A DNA stretch of 64,000 bases, from assembly GCA_022795445.1 (NCBI GenBank), contig JAAWGR010000002.1, forward strand, positions 1 to 64,000. Direction: 5' to 3'. Every line of letters begins with the position of its first letter. Positions within the stretch are counted from its first letter, which is position 1. A program made the translations under genes and the position numbers. This stretch comes from Oscillibacter sp. Its GTDB lineage: Bacteria; Bacillota; Clostridia; Oscillospirales; Oscillospiraceae. The notes under the pieces are model-generated. The model was not told the DNA's origin, did not search any database, and saw only the letters and a list, made by a program, of their open reading frames with translations. Positions 1-7,800 of this stretch are shown one piece after another.

Positions 1-1109
1 CTGAAATCCACGCAGAACAAACGGAACGGGTACTGGTTAGCGTCTCCCGGGACAACCATACGGACATCCAAGCGGCAATCGACACAGCCGCGAAACGCTA
101 TGGCGCGGTTGGGCTGCAAGTGGCTGTCGTGGAGAACGGCGAGCTCTGCGACACGTATGCGTATGGCTGGGCGACGCGGAACCAAGTGTCCATGACCGCA
201 AACCATAAAATGCGGGTCGCTTCCATCTCCAAGGTGCTGGTGGGCATCTCTGCAATGCTGCTGCGGGAGGAGGGCATTGTCGACCTGGATACAAGCATTG
301 GAGAGTATTGGGGCTGTACGGTGAAAAATCCATATCATCCGGAAACCCCCATTAGCCTCCGCACGCTTTTGACGCACACCTCCTCCTTGGCGGAGCTGGA
401 AGCCGCCGACGCCTCCTCCATCAGCAGCGTGAAAGCCCGCCTCCAAGGCAGCGGGTTTACCCGCGGGACACCGGGTGATGCGGCAATCTGGAATTACAAC
501 AACTACGGCTTTGCCGTCCTGGGCATGACGCTGGAATTGGCGTCTAACCGGCATCTGGACGCAATTTTGCAGGAGCGGCTGTTTGTCTTTATGTCCATCG
601 ACGGCGCCTTCGCCTCCGGCGACATCCAGCATACAGAACTTCTGGCGAACCTCTACCGCAACGGCGGCGAAATTTCCCGGGCAGTGGAAACCCAAAAGGG
701 TATTCATATAAAAGCCCAACCAGGTGGAAGCGGGATTTTCTTTGCAGGAGGCATGACGATCAGCGCGGCGGACCTGGGCAAGCTGGTTGGGTTGATGGCG
801 GCTGACGGCCGTTATGAAGGTATACAGCTTATGACAGAGGAGTCTGTCCGGATTATGGAATCTCGTCAGGAGATTCCCGGCGGTTCCTATCAGGCCATTC
901 CGATGCGTTACCGCACGGATATTTACGGTCGGGACGGGCTGTACTATCACACCGGCAGCGCCTACGGCGTATTTAATTGTATTTCCTATGACCCTGAGAC
1001 CGGCGACGGCGTGGTTGTGCTGACCGTCGGGGCCAGCGGAGTCCAGGACAGCAACGCCATTTACTCCATCTGTGCGGATATTAGCCAATACATCTATAAT
1101 ATTATCTAA
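1..1109 (+). CDS. Serine hydrolase of the class C beta-lactamase / penicillin-binding fold (5' end cut by window edge)
   Basis: The frame is open from base 3 with no stop, so the true start lies outside the window. The three active-site motifs of PF00144 are in order: SxxK as SISK (bases 222-233), YxN as YNN (495-503) and HTG (948-956). Such proteins acylate a serine to hydrolyse amide or ester bonds, often acting on D-amino-acid peptides; the substrate here is unknown. The visible part (about 368 codons) is near full family length, so only the N-terminus or a signal peptide should be missing. A GTG at 120 could be read as a start, but the upstream codons continue the same fold. A terminator follows 17 bases after the stop. 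Confidence 0.85.
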   Translation, partial: EIHAEQTERVLVSVSRDNHTDIQAAIDTAAKRYGAVGLQVAVVENGELCDTYAYGWATRNQVSMTANHKMRVASISKVLVGISAMLLREEGIVDLDTSIGEYWGCTVKNPYHPETPISLRTLLTHTSSLAELEAADASSISSVKARLQGSGFTRGTPGDAAIWNYNNYGFAVLGMTLELASNRHLDAILQERLFVFMSIDGAFASGDIQHTELLANLYRNGGEISRAVETQKGIHIKAQPGGSGIFFAGGMTISAADLGKLVGLMAADGRYEGIQLMTEESVRIMESRQEIPGGSYQAIPMRYRTDIYGRDGLYYHTGSAYGVFNCISYDPETGDGVVVLTVGASGVQDSNAIYSICADISQYIYNII

Positions 1110-1125
1110 ATCTCAAATAAGGACA

Positions 1126-1156
1126 CAGCGGGGAGCCTTTTTGCTCCCCGCTGTTT
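1126..1156 (+). terminator. Rho-independent terminator after the serine hydrolase
   Basis: Two perfect 11-base arms (1126-1136 and 1142/1143-1152) enclose a T-rich loop and are followed by TTTT (1153-1156). It ends the plus-strand transcript just before the convergent MerR gene. Confidence 0.8.
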
Positions 1157-1165
1157 TGCGCCGGT

Positions 1166-1924
1166 TTATTTCATATGGGCTTGGACAGCATTCCGCAGAA
1201 ATGCGGCGCAGCCGGAAATTTTACGGTCGTAGTAAGCCGTAAAGCGCGGGTCGGCAGTGTAGAGCTCCGCCAGCCCCCTATGTGCCTGGGGGGTATATGC
1301 CTCCCAGCTGTACGACAGCCAGCGGCGGTGCAGCCCAGCAATGCGGCGGCCTTCTTCTCCGGCAGGGTCCACGTTAGCCGGAACGGCGGTTTCTAATGAG
1401 GCACGGATCTCCTCTCCGAGAGCCTTCCAACTGTCATATTCCTCTTCTGTCAAGGACATGAGACAACTGTGGGCGCGCTCAACTTCTTCATCGCCGTATT
1501 TTTCCCGGATTTCGCCTCCATATGTTTCCTCATTTTCCGCAATAACCCGGCGCTTAAACGCTTCAAATTTTTCGGTATCCGGCATTTTAGTTTCTCCTTT
1601 CGCTTCCGTGATGGTTTTTTGCACCGTCAGGATCAGCGCATCCAGACGCTCCCGCTGTGCCTCCAAAACCGACAAGTGGCTCTGCAGCGCCGCAAGGCGG
1701 TCGAAGGCTGGGTCGTCTAAAAGCGTTTGGATACGGTCGAGCGGCAGACCTAATTCCCGGTAAAACAGGATGGTTTGCAGCCGGTCAACTTCTGCGGGAC
1801 CGTAGAGGCGGTAACCGGAACCGGTCATTCGGCAGGGCTTGAGCAGGCCCTTCTTGTCATACCAGCGCAGCGTCCGGGGCGTGATACCTGCCAAATCTGC
1901 CAGCGCTTTCACGGTATATTCCAT
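1166..1924 (-). CDS. MerR-family transcriptional activator with C-terminal TipAS drug-sensing domain
   Basis: 252 residues. Residues 1-70 form a MerR winged helix (TPRTLRWYDKKGLLKP then the GYRLY wing), followed by a coiled-coil dimerisation helix (about 75-110). Residues 130-250 resemble TipAS (PF07739), the domain that in TipAL and Mta binds drugs or thiopeptides. Such proteins untwist promoters with over-long spacers, usually their own and those of multidrug pumps. The SD TCAGGAGGGA sits about 8 bases before ATG 1924. The promoter upstream has exactly the geometry MerR proteins act on, so autoregulation is likely. No efflux pump gene adjoins it, so its regulon is elsewhere or only itself. 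Confidence 0.9.
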   Translation of the reverse strand: MEYTVKALADLAGITPRTLRWYDKKGLLKPCRMTGSGYRLYGPAEVDRLQTILFYRELGLPLDRIQTLLDDPAFDRLAALQSHLSVLEAQRERLDALILTVQKTITEAKGETKMPDTEKFEAFKRRVIAENEETYGGEIREKYGDEEVERAHSCLMSLTEEEYDSWKALGEEIRASLETAVPANVDPAGEEGRRIAGLHRRWLSYSWEAYTPQAHRGLAELYTADPRFTAYYDRKISGCAAFLRNAVQAHMK

Positions 1925-1948
1925 ATATGATCCCTCCTGACAAGCGTC

Positions 1949-1980
1949 AGTATAAGCCTTGACGCTGCGTTCATGTCAAG
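1949..1980 (-). promoter_or_regulatory. MerR-type promoter with 19-bp spacer and operator dyad
   Basis: Minus-strand -35 TTGACA (1974-1979) and -10 TATACT (1949-1954) are separated by 19 bp instead of 17. An inverted repeat CTTGAC-N11-GTCAAG (1958-1963 / 1975-1980) is centred within the spacer and overlaps the -35, as expected for MerR activation by promoter distortion. Confidence 0.8.
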
Positions 1981-2064
1981 AGAAATTTTTTTGAAAAAAT
2001 TTCAAGGAAATTTTGGGTATTATGTATTTAATATGTGTTTTGGCAAATCACATCGAAAACAATT

Positions 2065-2586
2065 TCATGTACCAAAGAAGAGCCGCACCGCTAAAGCCGC
2101 TGCCACAAAACCTGTCAAGTCCGCAACCAGCGCCGCGGGAACGGTGTGGCGGGTCTTATGAATGCCAGCGGAACCAAAATATACCGCAATCGTGTAAAAC
2201 GTTGTCTCTGTACTGCCCAGCATCACAGCCGCCACCCGGCCAATGTAACTGTCCGGCCCATAAGCAGCCATCAGATCACTGGCTACCGCCAAAGCGCCGT
2301 TTCCGGATACTGGACGCACCAGCATCAGCGGCGCGGTTTCCGGAGGCACCCCTAAAAAGCCCAGAATCGGGCTGCACAGGCCTGAAATCCATTCCATGGC
2401 CCCAGATACCCGGAACATAGAAACGGCTGTCAGGAGCCCTACCAGGGCCGGTATGATGCGCAAAAGGACGCTTAACCCCTCTCCGGCGCCGCGGGTCAGG
2501 GCCGCATACACGTCCACATGCTTCCCTGAGCCATAAACGGCGATTCCTGCTAACAGGAGAGGAATCACGAAGGAAGTGAGATTCAT
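2065..2586 (-). CDS. spmB: Spore maturation protein B
   Basis: 173 residues, hydrophobic throughout, with the nucleoside-recognition/Gate-type membrane fold of SpmB (conserved stretch near APLMLVRPVSGNGAL and GSTETTFYTIAVYFG). In Bacillus subtilis SpmA and SpmB are needed for core dehydration of the spore. The start is ATG 2586, which overlaps the spmA stop as ATGA and has a G-rich SD inside spmA; a longer in-frame extension to 2661 lies wholly within spmA and is rejected. Translation is probably coupled to spmA. Confidence 0.92.
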   Translation of the reverse strand: MNLTSFVIPLLLAGIAVYGSGKHVDVYAALTRGAGEGLSVLLRIIPALVGLLTAVSMFRVSGAMEWISGLCSPILGFLGVPPETAPLMLVRPVSGNGALAVASDLMAAYGPDSYIGRVAAVMLGSTETTFYTIAVYFGSAGIHKTRHTVPAALVADLTGFVAAALAVRLFFGT

Positions 2587-3164
2587 CGTTCTGCCCCCCA
2601 ATGGGAGAACAGCCAGGCCGACGCCAGCCCTGCCAGCACCGATAACACCGACGCAAACCATACCGCTGGCAGGATGTCAAGGGGCGTTGCGCAGCCCGCA
2701 GCAGCCCGTACAGAGGCGATTGTGGCGGGAATGAGCTGAATCGAGGCAGTGTTCAGCACAACCAGAAGGCACAACTCGTCACTGGCAACGCCGCCGCACC
2801 CCCAGGACATCCGGCGGGCTGCCTGGATCCCCAGCGGCGTAGCAGCGTTGCCAAGTCCCAGTAAATTAGCGGAAAAATTGGCAGAAACTGCCGCCAGAGT
2901 TTCCGAGTCCTGGCAGGCCTGCGGCAAAAGACGGCGCAAGATGGGCCGGAACGCTTTGGCCAGCCCAGTGGAGAGCCCGGAAGCGTTCATTACTTCCATC
3001 ACACCGCTCCAAAGGCAAAGGATACCAGCCATAGACAGACTGAGCTGTATGGCGGACTCCGCTCCTTCAAGCGCTGCATTTGCAACAGAATCAAGCCTCC
3101 CATAAGCAACTCCAAAGATCAAAGAAAGAACAACCATTCCAGTCCAAACCCAAGTCATTGCCAT
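2583..3164 (-). CDS. spmA: Spore maturation protein A
   Basis: 193 residues, several membrane helices, with the SpmA/Gate signature NFSANLLGLGNAATPLG near residue 95. It works with SpmB in spore core dehydration and heat resistance. The start ATG 3164 follows an AGGAGGG SD by 4-5 bases; a second in-frame ATG two codons on is further from the SD. The gene is first of a two-gene operon (4-base overlap with spmB). It is divergent from the AbrB-like regulator, itself often sporulation-linked. No clear sigma-A promoter is visible upstream, consistent with sporulation sigma control, but I could not assign one. Confidence 0.93.
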   Translation of the reverse strand: MAMTWVWTGMVVLSLIFGVAYGRLDSVANAALEGAESAIQLSLSMAGILCLWSGVMEVMNASGLSTGLAKAFRPILRRLLPQACQDSETLAAVSANFSANLLGLGNAATPLGIQAARRMSWGCGGVASDELCLLVVLNTASIQLIPATIASVRAAAGCATPLDILPAVWFASVLSVLAGLASAWLFSHWGAER

Positions 3165-3229
3165 GAAATCCCTCCTAGCTAGAAATTATGAACAAACTGT
3201 AAATCATGGAAAAAGTAGTTGACAAGCGG

Positions 3230-3259
3230 TTGACAAATACCGACAGACAGTGATATTGT
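3230..3259 (+). promoter_or_regulatory. Sigma-A-type promoter for the AbrB-like gene
   Basis: TTGACA (3230-3235), 18-bp spacer, TATTGT (3254-3259). A second TTGACA at 3219-3224 precedes it. The transcript would start about 45 bases before the GTG start. Confidence 0.55.
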
Positions 3260-3311
3260 CAAGTCAACCAAAGAGTATCAGTGGGAGGCCAATGGAGAAA
3301 GGAGTTTTATC

Positions 3312-3554
3312 GTGAAATCGACCGGAATCGTGAGAAAAGTGGACGAGCTGGGCCGGATCGTACTGCCCATCGAAATGCGCCGCACGCTGGATATCGCTGA
3401 GCGGGACGCATTGGAAATCTATGTGGAAGGCTCGTCGGTTATTCTCAAAAAGTACAAACCCAGCTGCATTTTCTGCAACATCACCAAGGACATCACGGTC
3501 TTCAAAGACAAAAATGTCTGCCCGAAATGCCTCAAGGCATTGAAACTGCTGTAA
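3312..3554 (+). CDS. AbrB/SpoVT-type transition-state regulator with C-terminal zinc-ribbon
   Basis: 80 residues. Residues 1-50 are a SpoVT/AbrB swapped-hairpin DNA-binding domain (GIVRKVDELGRIVLPIEMRR is the classic N-terminal signature). The last 30 residues hold two CxxC pairs (CIFC and CPKC), which look like a small zinc ribbon and are commonly seen in clostridial AbrB paralogues. GTG start at 3312 preceded by AAAGGAG. It is divergent from spmA. It is likely a stationary-phase or sporulation regulator; its targets cannot be read here. Confidence 0.9.
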   Translation: MKSTGIVRKVDELGRIVLPIEMRRTLDIAERDALEIYVEGSSVILKKYKPSCIFCNITKDITVFKDKNVCPKCLKALKLL

Positions 3555-3580
3555 TGTCAGTGGAAGCGGCAATGAGATGC

Positions 3581-3617
3581 GGCCGGGGCTGCCGTGTGGC
3601 CCCGGCCTGATGTTTTT
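3581..3617 (+). terminator. Rho-independent terminator after the AbrB-like gene
   Basis: Nine-base GC-rich arms (3581-3589 / 3599-3607), 9-base loop, then T-run 3613-3617. Confidence 0.8.
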
Positions 3618-3774
3618 CTCTTCAAAAAAGTTTATGTTTGTCCCGCTTTTTCTGGAAAAATCCAGAGTAATGTACTGTGAAAATGTTTGGTAATTTTTGA
3701 AAAATCCTTGAGTTGCATACGGAACCTTTGAAAAAGCGTCTCTAGCGTCTCTCACAAAAACCTGTCAAATTAGA
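3618..3774. other. Gene-free stretch between terminators
   Basis: AT-rich, with stops in all frames and no convincing SD plus start. It contains a small TCTGGA/TCCAGA hairpin near 3650. A second terminator-like hairpin follows at 3775, so a short untranslated transcript cannot be excluded, but I see no good promoter for one. Confidence 0.4.
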
Positions 3775-3802
3775 GGAGCGCCGCAGTGCAGCGCTCCTTT
3801 TT
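3775..3802 (+). terminator. Orphan terminator-like hairpin
   Basis: GGAGCGC (3775-3781) pairs with GCGCTCC (3791-3797), followed by TTTTT (3798-3802) on the plus strand. No plus-strand gene ends between 3617 and here, so it is either a back-up terminator or the end of a small RNA. Confidence 0.5.
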
Positions 3803-3804
3803 AT

Positions 3805-3844
3805 GCAGAACTGGCGGAACCAAAAAAGGCTCCGCCCGTTCTGC
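3805..3844 (-). terminator. Long hairpin at the 3' end of the feo operon
   Basis: A 17-base imperfect stem (GCAGAAC at 3805-3811 with GTTCTGC at 3838-3844, extended by GGCGGA/TCCGCC) encloses an A/T loop. It lies 35 bases after the last feo-operon stop codon. There is no good U-tract on the minus strand, so it may act as a 3' stabiliser or a weak terminator. Confidence 0.4.
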
Positions 3845-3879
3845 TTTGTATAGAAAGGAAAGAAAGCTGTAAGAAAAAT

Positions 3880-4023
3880 TTATATCTTCTTATCACAGTG
3901 ACCGCAATGGCTGCAATCGCCGTCACATGCGTGTCCCCGATTCTTCCACAGAGAACGCACAGAAAGCCCAACCAAGGCCGCCAGGACAATAAGGACAATA
4001 ACGTTTCCAAACAAAGGATTCAT
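3880..4023 (-). CDS. FeoB-associated Cys-rich membrane peptide
   Basis: 47 residues, too short for most gene callers. It begins MNPLFGNVIVLIVLAALVGL (one membrane helix), then a short basic stretch and a C-terminal cysteine cluster CDGDCSHCGHCDKKI (four Cys, interleaved His/Asp). This matches the layout of the FeoB-associated Cys-rich membrane protein family (PF12669), which always sits after feoB. ATG 4023 is 5 bases after the feoB stop, so it is probably translated by coupling. The cysteines probably bind Fe(II) or another metal at the FeoB pore; that role is inference. Confidence 0.85.
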   Translation of the reverse strand: MNPLFGNVIVLIVLAALVGLSVRSLWKNRGHACDGDCSHCGHCDKKI

Positions 4024-4028
4024 AAAGC

Positions 4029-6404
4029 TCACACCTTTGCAGCCAGTTTTCCGGAGCGAAGACTTTCGCCTTCCGGTACCTTGCGGAACAGCAGGTAAAG
4101 AACACCTGCCAAGAGAACAACTGCCACGATGGTGCCAGCGCCGAAAGCCACTTCACCTGCAATCAGGCCGCCAATCTGGTAAACGATCATGGACACAACA
4201 TAGGCCCACAAACACATGTAGCCGATAGCAGCAAGGGTCCACTTGGTATTGTTCATCTCCCGCTTGATCGCGCCCATTGCAGCGAAACAGGGAGCGCACA
4301 GCAGGTTAAAGATCATGAAGGAATAGGCAGTCAGGCCAGTGAAGATCGTTCCCACAGTAGCCGTCAGGTTTCCGGCGTACAGAACGCTCATGGTGCCAAC
4401 CACTTCCTCCTTGGCGATGAGGCCTGTGATGGTGGTAACGGTAGCCTGCCAGTTGCCAAAGCCAAGAGGCGCAAAGATCCAGCAGATCGCGCCGCCAACG
4501 GCCGCCAGGAGGGAGGCGTCGCTGTCTTCCACCATGCCAAAGCCCTCAGGCCCAAAGCCGAAGCCCTGAAGGAACCACAGGATAATGGAGCTAAGCAGGA
4601 TGATTGTACCGGCACGCTTGATGAAGGACCAGCCCCGTTCCCAGGTAGCCCGCAGGACATTCCCTGCAGAGGGAATATGATAGGCGGGCAGCTCCATGAC
4701 GAAGGGGGCAGGCTCCCCAGCAAACGCTTTGAACTTCTTGAGCATGATGCCGGAGATGATCACAGAACCGATGCCGATGAAGTAAGCAGAAGCAGCCACC
4801 CAAGGAGAATGGCCAAACAGCGCCCCGGCGAACAGAGCGATGATGGGGGCCTTGGCTCCACAGGGCATGAAGCAAGTGGTCATAATGGTCATTTTCCGGT
4901 CTCGGTCCTGTTCAATGGTACGGGAAGCCATGACGCCGGGTACGCCGCAGCCGGTAGCAACCAGCATAGGGATAAAGCTTTTGCCAGAGAGGCCGAAGCG
5001 GCGGAAAATACGGTCCATAATGAAAGCGATACGGGACATATAGCCGATATCCTCCAGAATGGCCAGCAACAGGAACAGGACCAGCATCTGAGGCACAAAG
5101 CCCAACACTGCGCCAACACCAGCGACAATGCCGTCCAGAATCAGCCCGGTAAGGATCTCGCCGCAGCCGATCGACGCAAGGATGCCTTCAATGAAAACAG
5201 GAATGCTGGGAACCCAGGTGCCGTAATCAGCGGGATCAGGTTCTTCTACTGTCAAAGCCTCCGCGTAGACGTCAGCGTTCAACTCAATAATATCGGTATC
5301 GCCGCTCTCGTCGTCGTACAAATAGGCCTCGGTATCACCGGCCTCATAGGCCTCGATGATAATCCCCGCTTCCTCGAACGCGCCGGAATCTTCTTCCCAA
5401 GCGTCCATGTCCGCGCTGAAGGGAACAAACCAGCCATCCCCAAACAGGCCGTCATTGGCCCAATCTGTCAAGGTAGTGCCAATGGATACCGTCCAGCCGC
5501 CCATGGCGATGGCGTACACCAGGAACATGGCAACCACAAAAATCGGCAGGGCCAACACGCGGTTTGTCACGATCTGGTCCACCTTGTCCGATGTAGACAG
5601 ACTGTGCTTAGCGGCTTTTTTCTTCACGGCCTTTGTGACGACGCCGTTGATGTAGGAATAGCGCTGGTTTGTGATGATGCTCTCCGCATCGTCGTCCAAC
5701 TCTTTCTCACAGTCCAGGATATGTTCTTCCAGATGAGAGGAAAGGCTGGAATCCAGTTTCATTTCCTCTTGGACCTTTTCGTCCCGCTCAAAAACCTTGA
5801 TGGCATACCAACGCAGATACTGGCTGTCAACCTTGCCCTGGATGGACTCCTCAATGTGTGCCAGGGCGTGCTCGACGCTGCCGGTGAAAACATGGGGCAA
5901 TTCCCCTATGCGCTTGGCCTGGGCTGCTGCAACTGCCTTTTCGGCCGCTTCCATACCGCCCTCGCCCTTGAGGGCGCTCATCTCTACAACAGTACAGCCC
6001 AAAGCTTCGCCCAGCTTTTGCAGGTTGATCTCGTCACCATTCTTCCGCACCAGATCGATCATATTTACCGCCACAACCACCGGCAGACCCAATTCGATCA
6101 ACTGCGTCGTCAGGTACAGGTTCCGCTCAATATTGGTGCCATCCACGATGTTCAGGATAGCATCAGGCTTCTCATTCACTAAGTAGCTCCGGGCGACAAC
6201 CTCCTCCAGCGTGTAAGGGGAGAGGGAATAGATACCAGGCAGGTCTTGGATAACGACGTCCTTGTTCCCCTTGAGACGGCCCTCCTTCTTTTCTACGGTG
6301 ACGCCGGGCCAGTTGCCGACGTATTGGTTGGACCCGGTCAAGGCATTAAAAAGGGTTGTTTTCCCGCAGTTGGGATTGCCAGCCAGGGCAATTTTAATCT
6401 CCAT
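4029..6404 (-). CDS. feoB: Ferrous iron transporter FeoB
   Basis: 791 residues. N-terminal G domain: P-loop GNPNCGKTT (residues 9-17), G3 DLPG (about 54-57), G4 NMID (about 115). Then a helical GDI-like domain and a membrane part with two Gate domains, including GCGVPGVMASRTI and the CxxGAKAP segment. It imports Fe(II) across the cytoplasmic membrane. Between the first two membrane helices is a strongly acidic loop of roughly 70 residues (rich in E/D, ends EEPDPADYGTW). ATG 6404 begins MEIKIALAG; a TTG at 6410 lies nearer the AAAGGAG SD (5 bases) and is an alternative start adding two residues. It lies third-last in the feo operon. Confidence 0.96.
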   Translation of the reverse strand: MEIKIALAGNPNCGKTTLFNALTGSNQYVGNWPGVTVEKKEGRLKGNKDVVIQDLPGIYSLSPYTLEEVVARSYLVNEKPDAILNIVDGTNIERNLYLTTQLIELGLPVVVAVNMIDLVRKNGDEINLQKLGEALGCTVVEMSALKGEGGMEAAEKAVAAAQAKRIGELPHVFTGSVEHALAHIEESIQGKVDSQYLRWYAIKVFERDEKVQEEMKLDSSLSSHLEEHILDCEKELDDDAESIITNQRYSYINGVVTKAVKKKAAKHSLSTSDKVDQIVTNRVLALPIFVVAMFLVYAIAMGGWTVSIGTTLTDWANDGLFGDGWFVPFSADMDAWEEDSGAFEEAGIIIEAYEAGDTEAYLYDDESGDTDIIELNADVYAEALTVEEPDPADYGTWVPSIPVFIEGILASIGCGEILTGLILDGIVAGVGAVLGFVPQMLVLFLLLAILEDIGYMSRIAFIMDRIFRRFGLSGKSFIPMLVATGCGVPGVMASRTIEQDRDRKMTIMTTCFMPCGAKAPIIALFAGALFGHSPWVAASAYFIGIGSVIISGIMLKKFKAFAGEPAPFVMELPAYHIPSAGNVLRATWERGWSFIKRAGTIILLSSIILWFLQGFGFGPEGFGMVEDSDASLLAAVGGAICWIFAPLGFGNWQATVTTITGLIAKEEVVGTMSVLYAGNLTATVGTIFTGLTAYSFMIFNLLCAPCFAAMGAIKREMNNTKWTLAAIGYMCLWAYVVSMIVYQIGGLIAGEVAFGAGTIVAVVLLAGVLYLLFRKVPEGESLRSGKLAAKV

Positions 6405-6410
6405 TTTCAA

Positions 6411-6540
6411 TCATACTCCTTTCCATACAGGGAGTTAAACACACCTAACTCTCTGTGCTGAAAATCGGCGGTAGAACCGCCATTTTCCGCCGCCTCCCGT
6501 CGGAGGCGGAAATCCGATAAATTTCGTATGGTTTCAGATG
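6411..6540. other. feoA-feoB intercistronic hairpins
   Basis: Two GC-rich inverted repeats lie here (GGCGG/CCGCC near 6466-6482 and CCGCCTCC/GGAGGCGG near 6489-6509). Neither has a U-tract, so they look more like mRNA processing or stability structures that set feoA to feoB stoichiometry than terminators. Confidence 0.35.
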
Positions 6541-6762
6541 TCAATTAACCTCGATCATCTCGGCATCCATCTTCCGCACAGAAAGCTCATAGCCCCGCAC
6601 GTTCAGTTCCATGGGGTCACCCAGCGGAGCAACCTTTCGCACGAAAATCTCCACACCTTTTGTGATGCCCATGTCCATAATGCGCCGCTTCACAGGCCCC
6701 TCCCCGTGCAGCCGCGTAACTATGACGGTTTCGCCCACTTGGGCGTCCTTCAGCGTTTTCAT
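6541..6762 (-). CDS. feoA: FeoA-domain protein (FeoB-proximal copy)
   Basis: 73 residues forming one SH3-like FeoA domain: LKDAQVGETVIVTRL at the start, the RRIMDMGITKGVEI core, and GYELSVRK near the end. FeoA is a small cytoplasmic partner of FeoB. ATG 6762 is preceded by a GGAGGAG SD. It is one of two tandem FeoA genes (about 30% similar by eye), which may form hetero-oligomers on FeoB or differ in regulatory role. Confidence 0.93.
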   Translation of the reverse strand: MKTLKDAQVGETVIVTRLHGEGPVKRRIMDMGITKGVEIFVRKVAPLGDPMELNVRGYELSVRKMDAEMIEVN

Positions 6763-6793
6763 TGCAACTCCTCCTGTCTCCTGAATTTTGGAT

Positions 6794-7006
6794 TCAAATC
6801 ATGATCCGATTTGCCATGCTCCGGTCCAGCGCCACCCGGCTGTCCTTCACCTGGACAATCAGGTTCCCGGCAATTTCACTCACAACAGATACATTGCTGT
6901 CCACCACGAACCCAAGCTCCGCCAGATGCTGGCGCACCTCATCTTTACCAGTGATTTTGCGAATGGTGACGGTTTCTCCCGTTTTCGCCATTGTTAATGG
7001 CATCAT
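6794..7006 (-). CDS. feoA: FeoA-domain protein (promoter-proximal copy)
   Basis: 70 residues, FeoA fold: MAKTGETVTIRKITG, then the HLAELGFVVDSNVSVV core (equivalent to the L-xx-LGF-xxG motif) and a C-terminal R-x-A-LD-x-S-MA segment. It is preceded by a GGGAGGAA SD. It is the first gene after the internal feo promoter (7083-7111). ATG at 7006 is used; a second Met follows immediately. Confidence 0.9.
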   Translation of the reverse strand: MMPLTMAKTGETVTIRKITGKDEVRQHLAELGFVVDSNVSVVSEIAGNLIVQVKDSRVALDRSMANRIMI

Positions 7007-7050
7007 GGCCGTTCCTCCCAGCTGTGTTTATCCGAAATTGGAAATCATTG

Positions 7051-7066
7051 GTTAGCAAGAACTAAC
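7051..7066. promoter_or_regulatory. GTTAG-N6-CTAAC operator, feoA promoter
   Basis: GTTAG (7051-7055) and CTAAC (7062-7066) form an inverted repeat downstream of the -10 of the internal feo promoter, in the expected position for a repressor that blocks elongation or open complex. Confidence 0.75.
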
Positions 7067-7082
7067 TACCTTCCAGAGCAGT

Positions 7083-7111
7083 AGTTTACCATGACTAACC
7101 ACCTCTGTCAA
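7083..7111 (-). promoter_or_regulatory. Internal feo promoter with a degenerate operator in its spacer
   Basis: Minus strand: -35 TTGACA (7106-7111), 17-bp spacer, -10 TAAACT (7083-7088). The spacer and -10 contain GTTAGTCATGGTAAAC (7084-7099), a degenerate copy of the GTTAG-N6-CTAAC box. This promoter would drive feoA-feoA-feoB-peptide separately from the DUF3793 gene. Confidence 0.7.
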
Positions 7112-7147
7112 GAGGACTTTCACATTTTTTCCTGTTTTTTTACCGAA

Positions 7148-7202
7148 AACCGGCCGAAGCCGGCCCTCATGCGGAATGGCAGCCGCATGAGGGCAAAGGA
7201 AA
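7148..7202 (-). terminator. Hairpins after the DUF3793 gene
   Basis: On the minus strand a GCCCTCATGCGG/CCGCATGAGGGC hairpin (about 7172-7203) is followed by a CCGGC-TTCG-GCCGG hairpin and TTTT (about 7148-7166). It probably attenuates read-through from the upstream promoter into feoA. Confidence 0.5.
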
Positions 7203-7276
7203 AAAGGAGATAAGAGAGGTGGAGATTTTTCGCCCATCCCGCTTCAAGCAGGAATCAGTTGCGTGACATCTGCCCC

Positions 7277-7780
7277 CTAGCGGAAGCGCTCCCGGCACAA
7301 GGCCGTGCAGCGGCGGTAGCAGTCAAACCGCTCTTGCGCGGCATGGGGGTCGCCGTAGACTTTCCAGCAGCCACAGGCCGTGTAATTACGGCCCTGGTTT
7401 TGGATAAAGCCTTCCACATCTTCCAAGGGGTAGCCCAGGAACAGGCCGATTTCATGGGGAAAGCCAACTTCCAGCCGCCGGCTGAGTTGCTCGAGGAGGG
7501 AGCCGCAGCCCTGGCCGGTCTGGTAACCGTGGCGCTGCAAAAACGCTTGATTGGAAGGTTCCGCGAGGATCTGGCGGAGCCATCCGGCCCGATACAGGCA
7601 GATCAGACAAGCACCTGCTTGGGCTTTCAGGATGCGGATTGCAATGCCATAGGGCGCAAGCTTTTTTGCCCAATGGAGAAACGGCGCGGCGCCCTGCCAA
7701 CGGAAAAGGCTGGCGGGTTTGAGGCCTGCCAAAGTAGGTGCGCACTGTTCTACCAAGGTTTCTTCAAAGCAATGTCCCAT
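7277..7780 (-). CDS. DUF3793 family protein, first gene of the feo operon
   Basis: 167 residues. The C-terminal half carries the family signature FPHEIGLFLGYPLEDVEGFI followed by a WKVY motif (PF12672). The biochemical function is unknown; the family is typically found beside feo genes in Clostridia. Several conserved Cys (ACGC, C at the C-terminal CYRRC) might bind metal or heme, which is inference. ATG 7780 has the SD GGAGGTG 5 bases upstream. It is transcribed from the operator-covered promoter at 7887-7915. Confidence 0.85.
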   Translation of the reverse strand: MGHCFEETLVEQCAPTLAGLKPASLFRWQGAAPFLHWAKKLAPYGIAIRILKAQAGACLICLYRAGWLRQILAEPSNQAFLQRHGYQTGQGCGSLLEQLSRRLEVGFPHEIGLFLGYPLEDVEGFIQNQGRNYTACGCWKVYGDPHAAQERFDCYRRCTALCRERFR

Positions 7781-7800
7781 GAAAACACCTCCGTTCCAGG

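Noticed and set aside
4677-6182. 501-codon open frame antisense to feoB
   Set aside because: Shadow frame; His/Gln-rich composition and no start signals.
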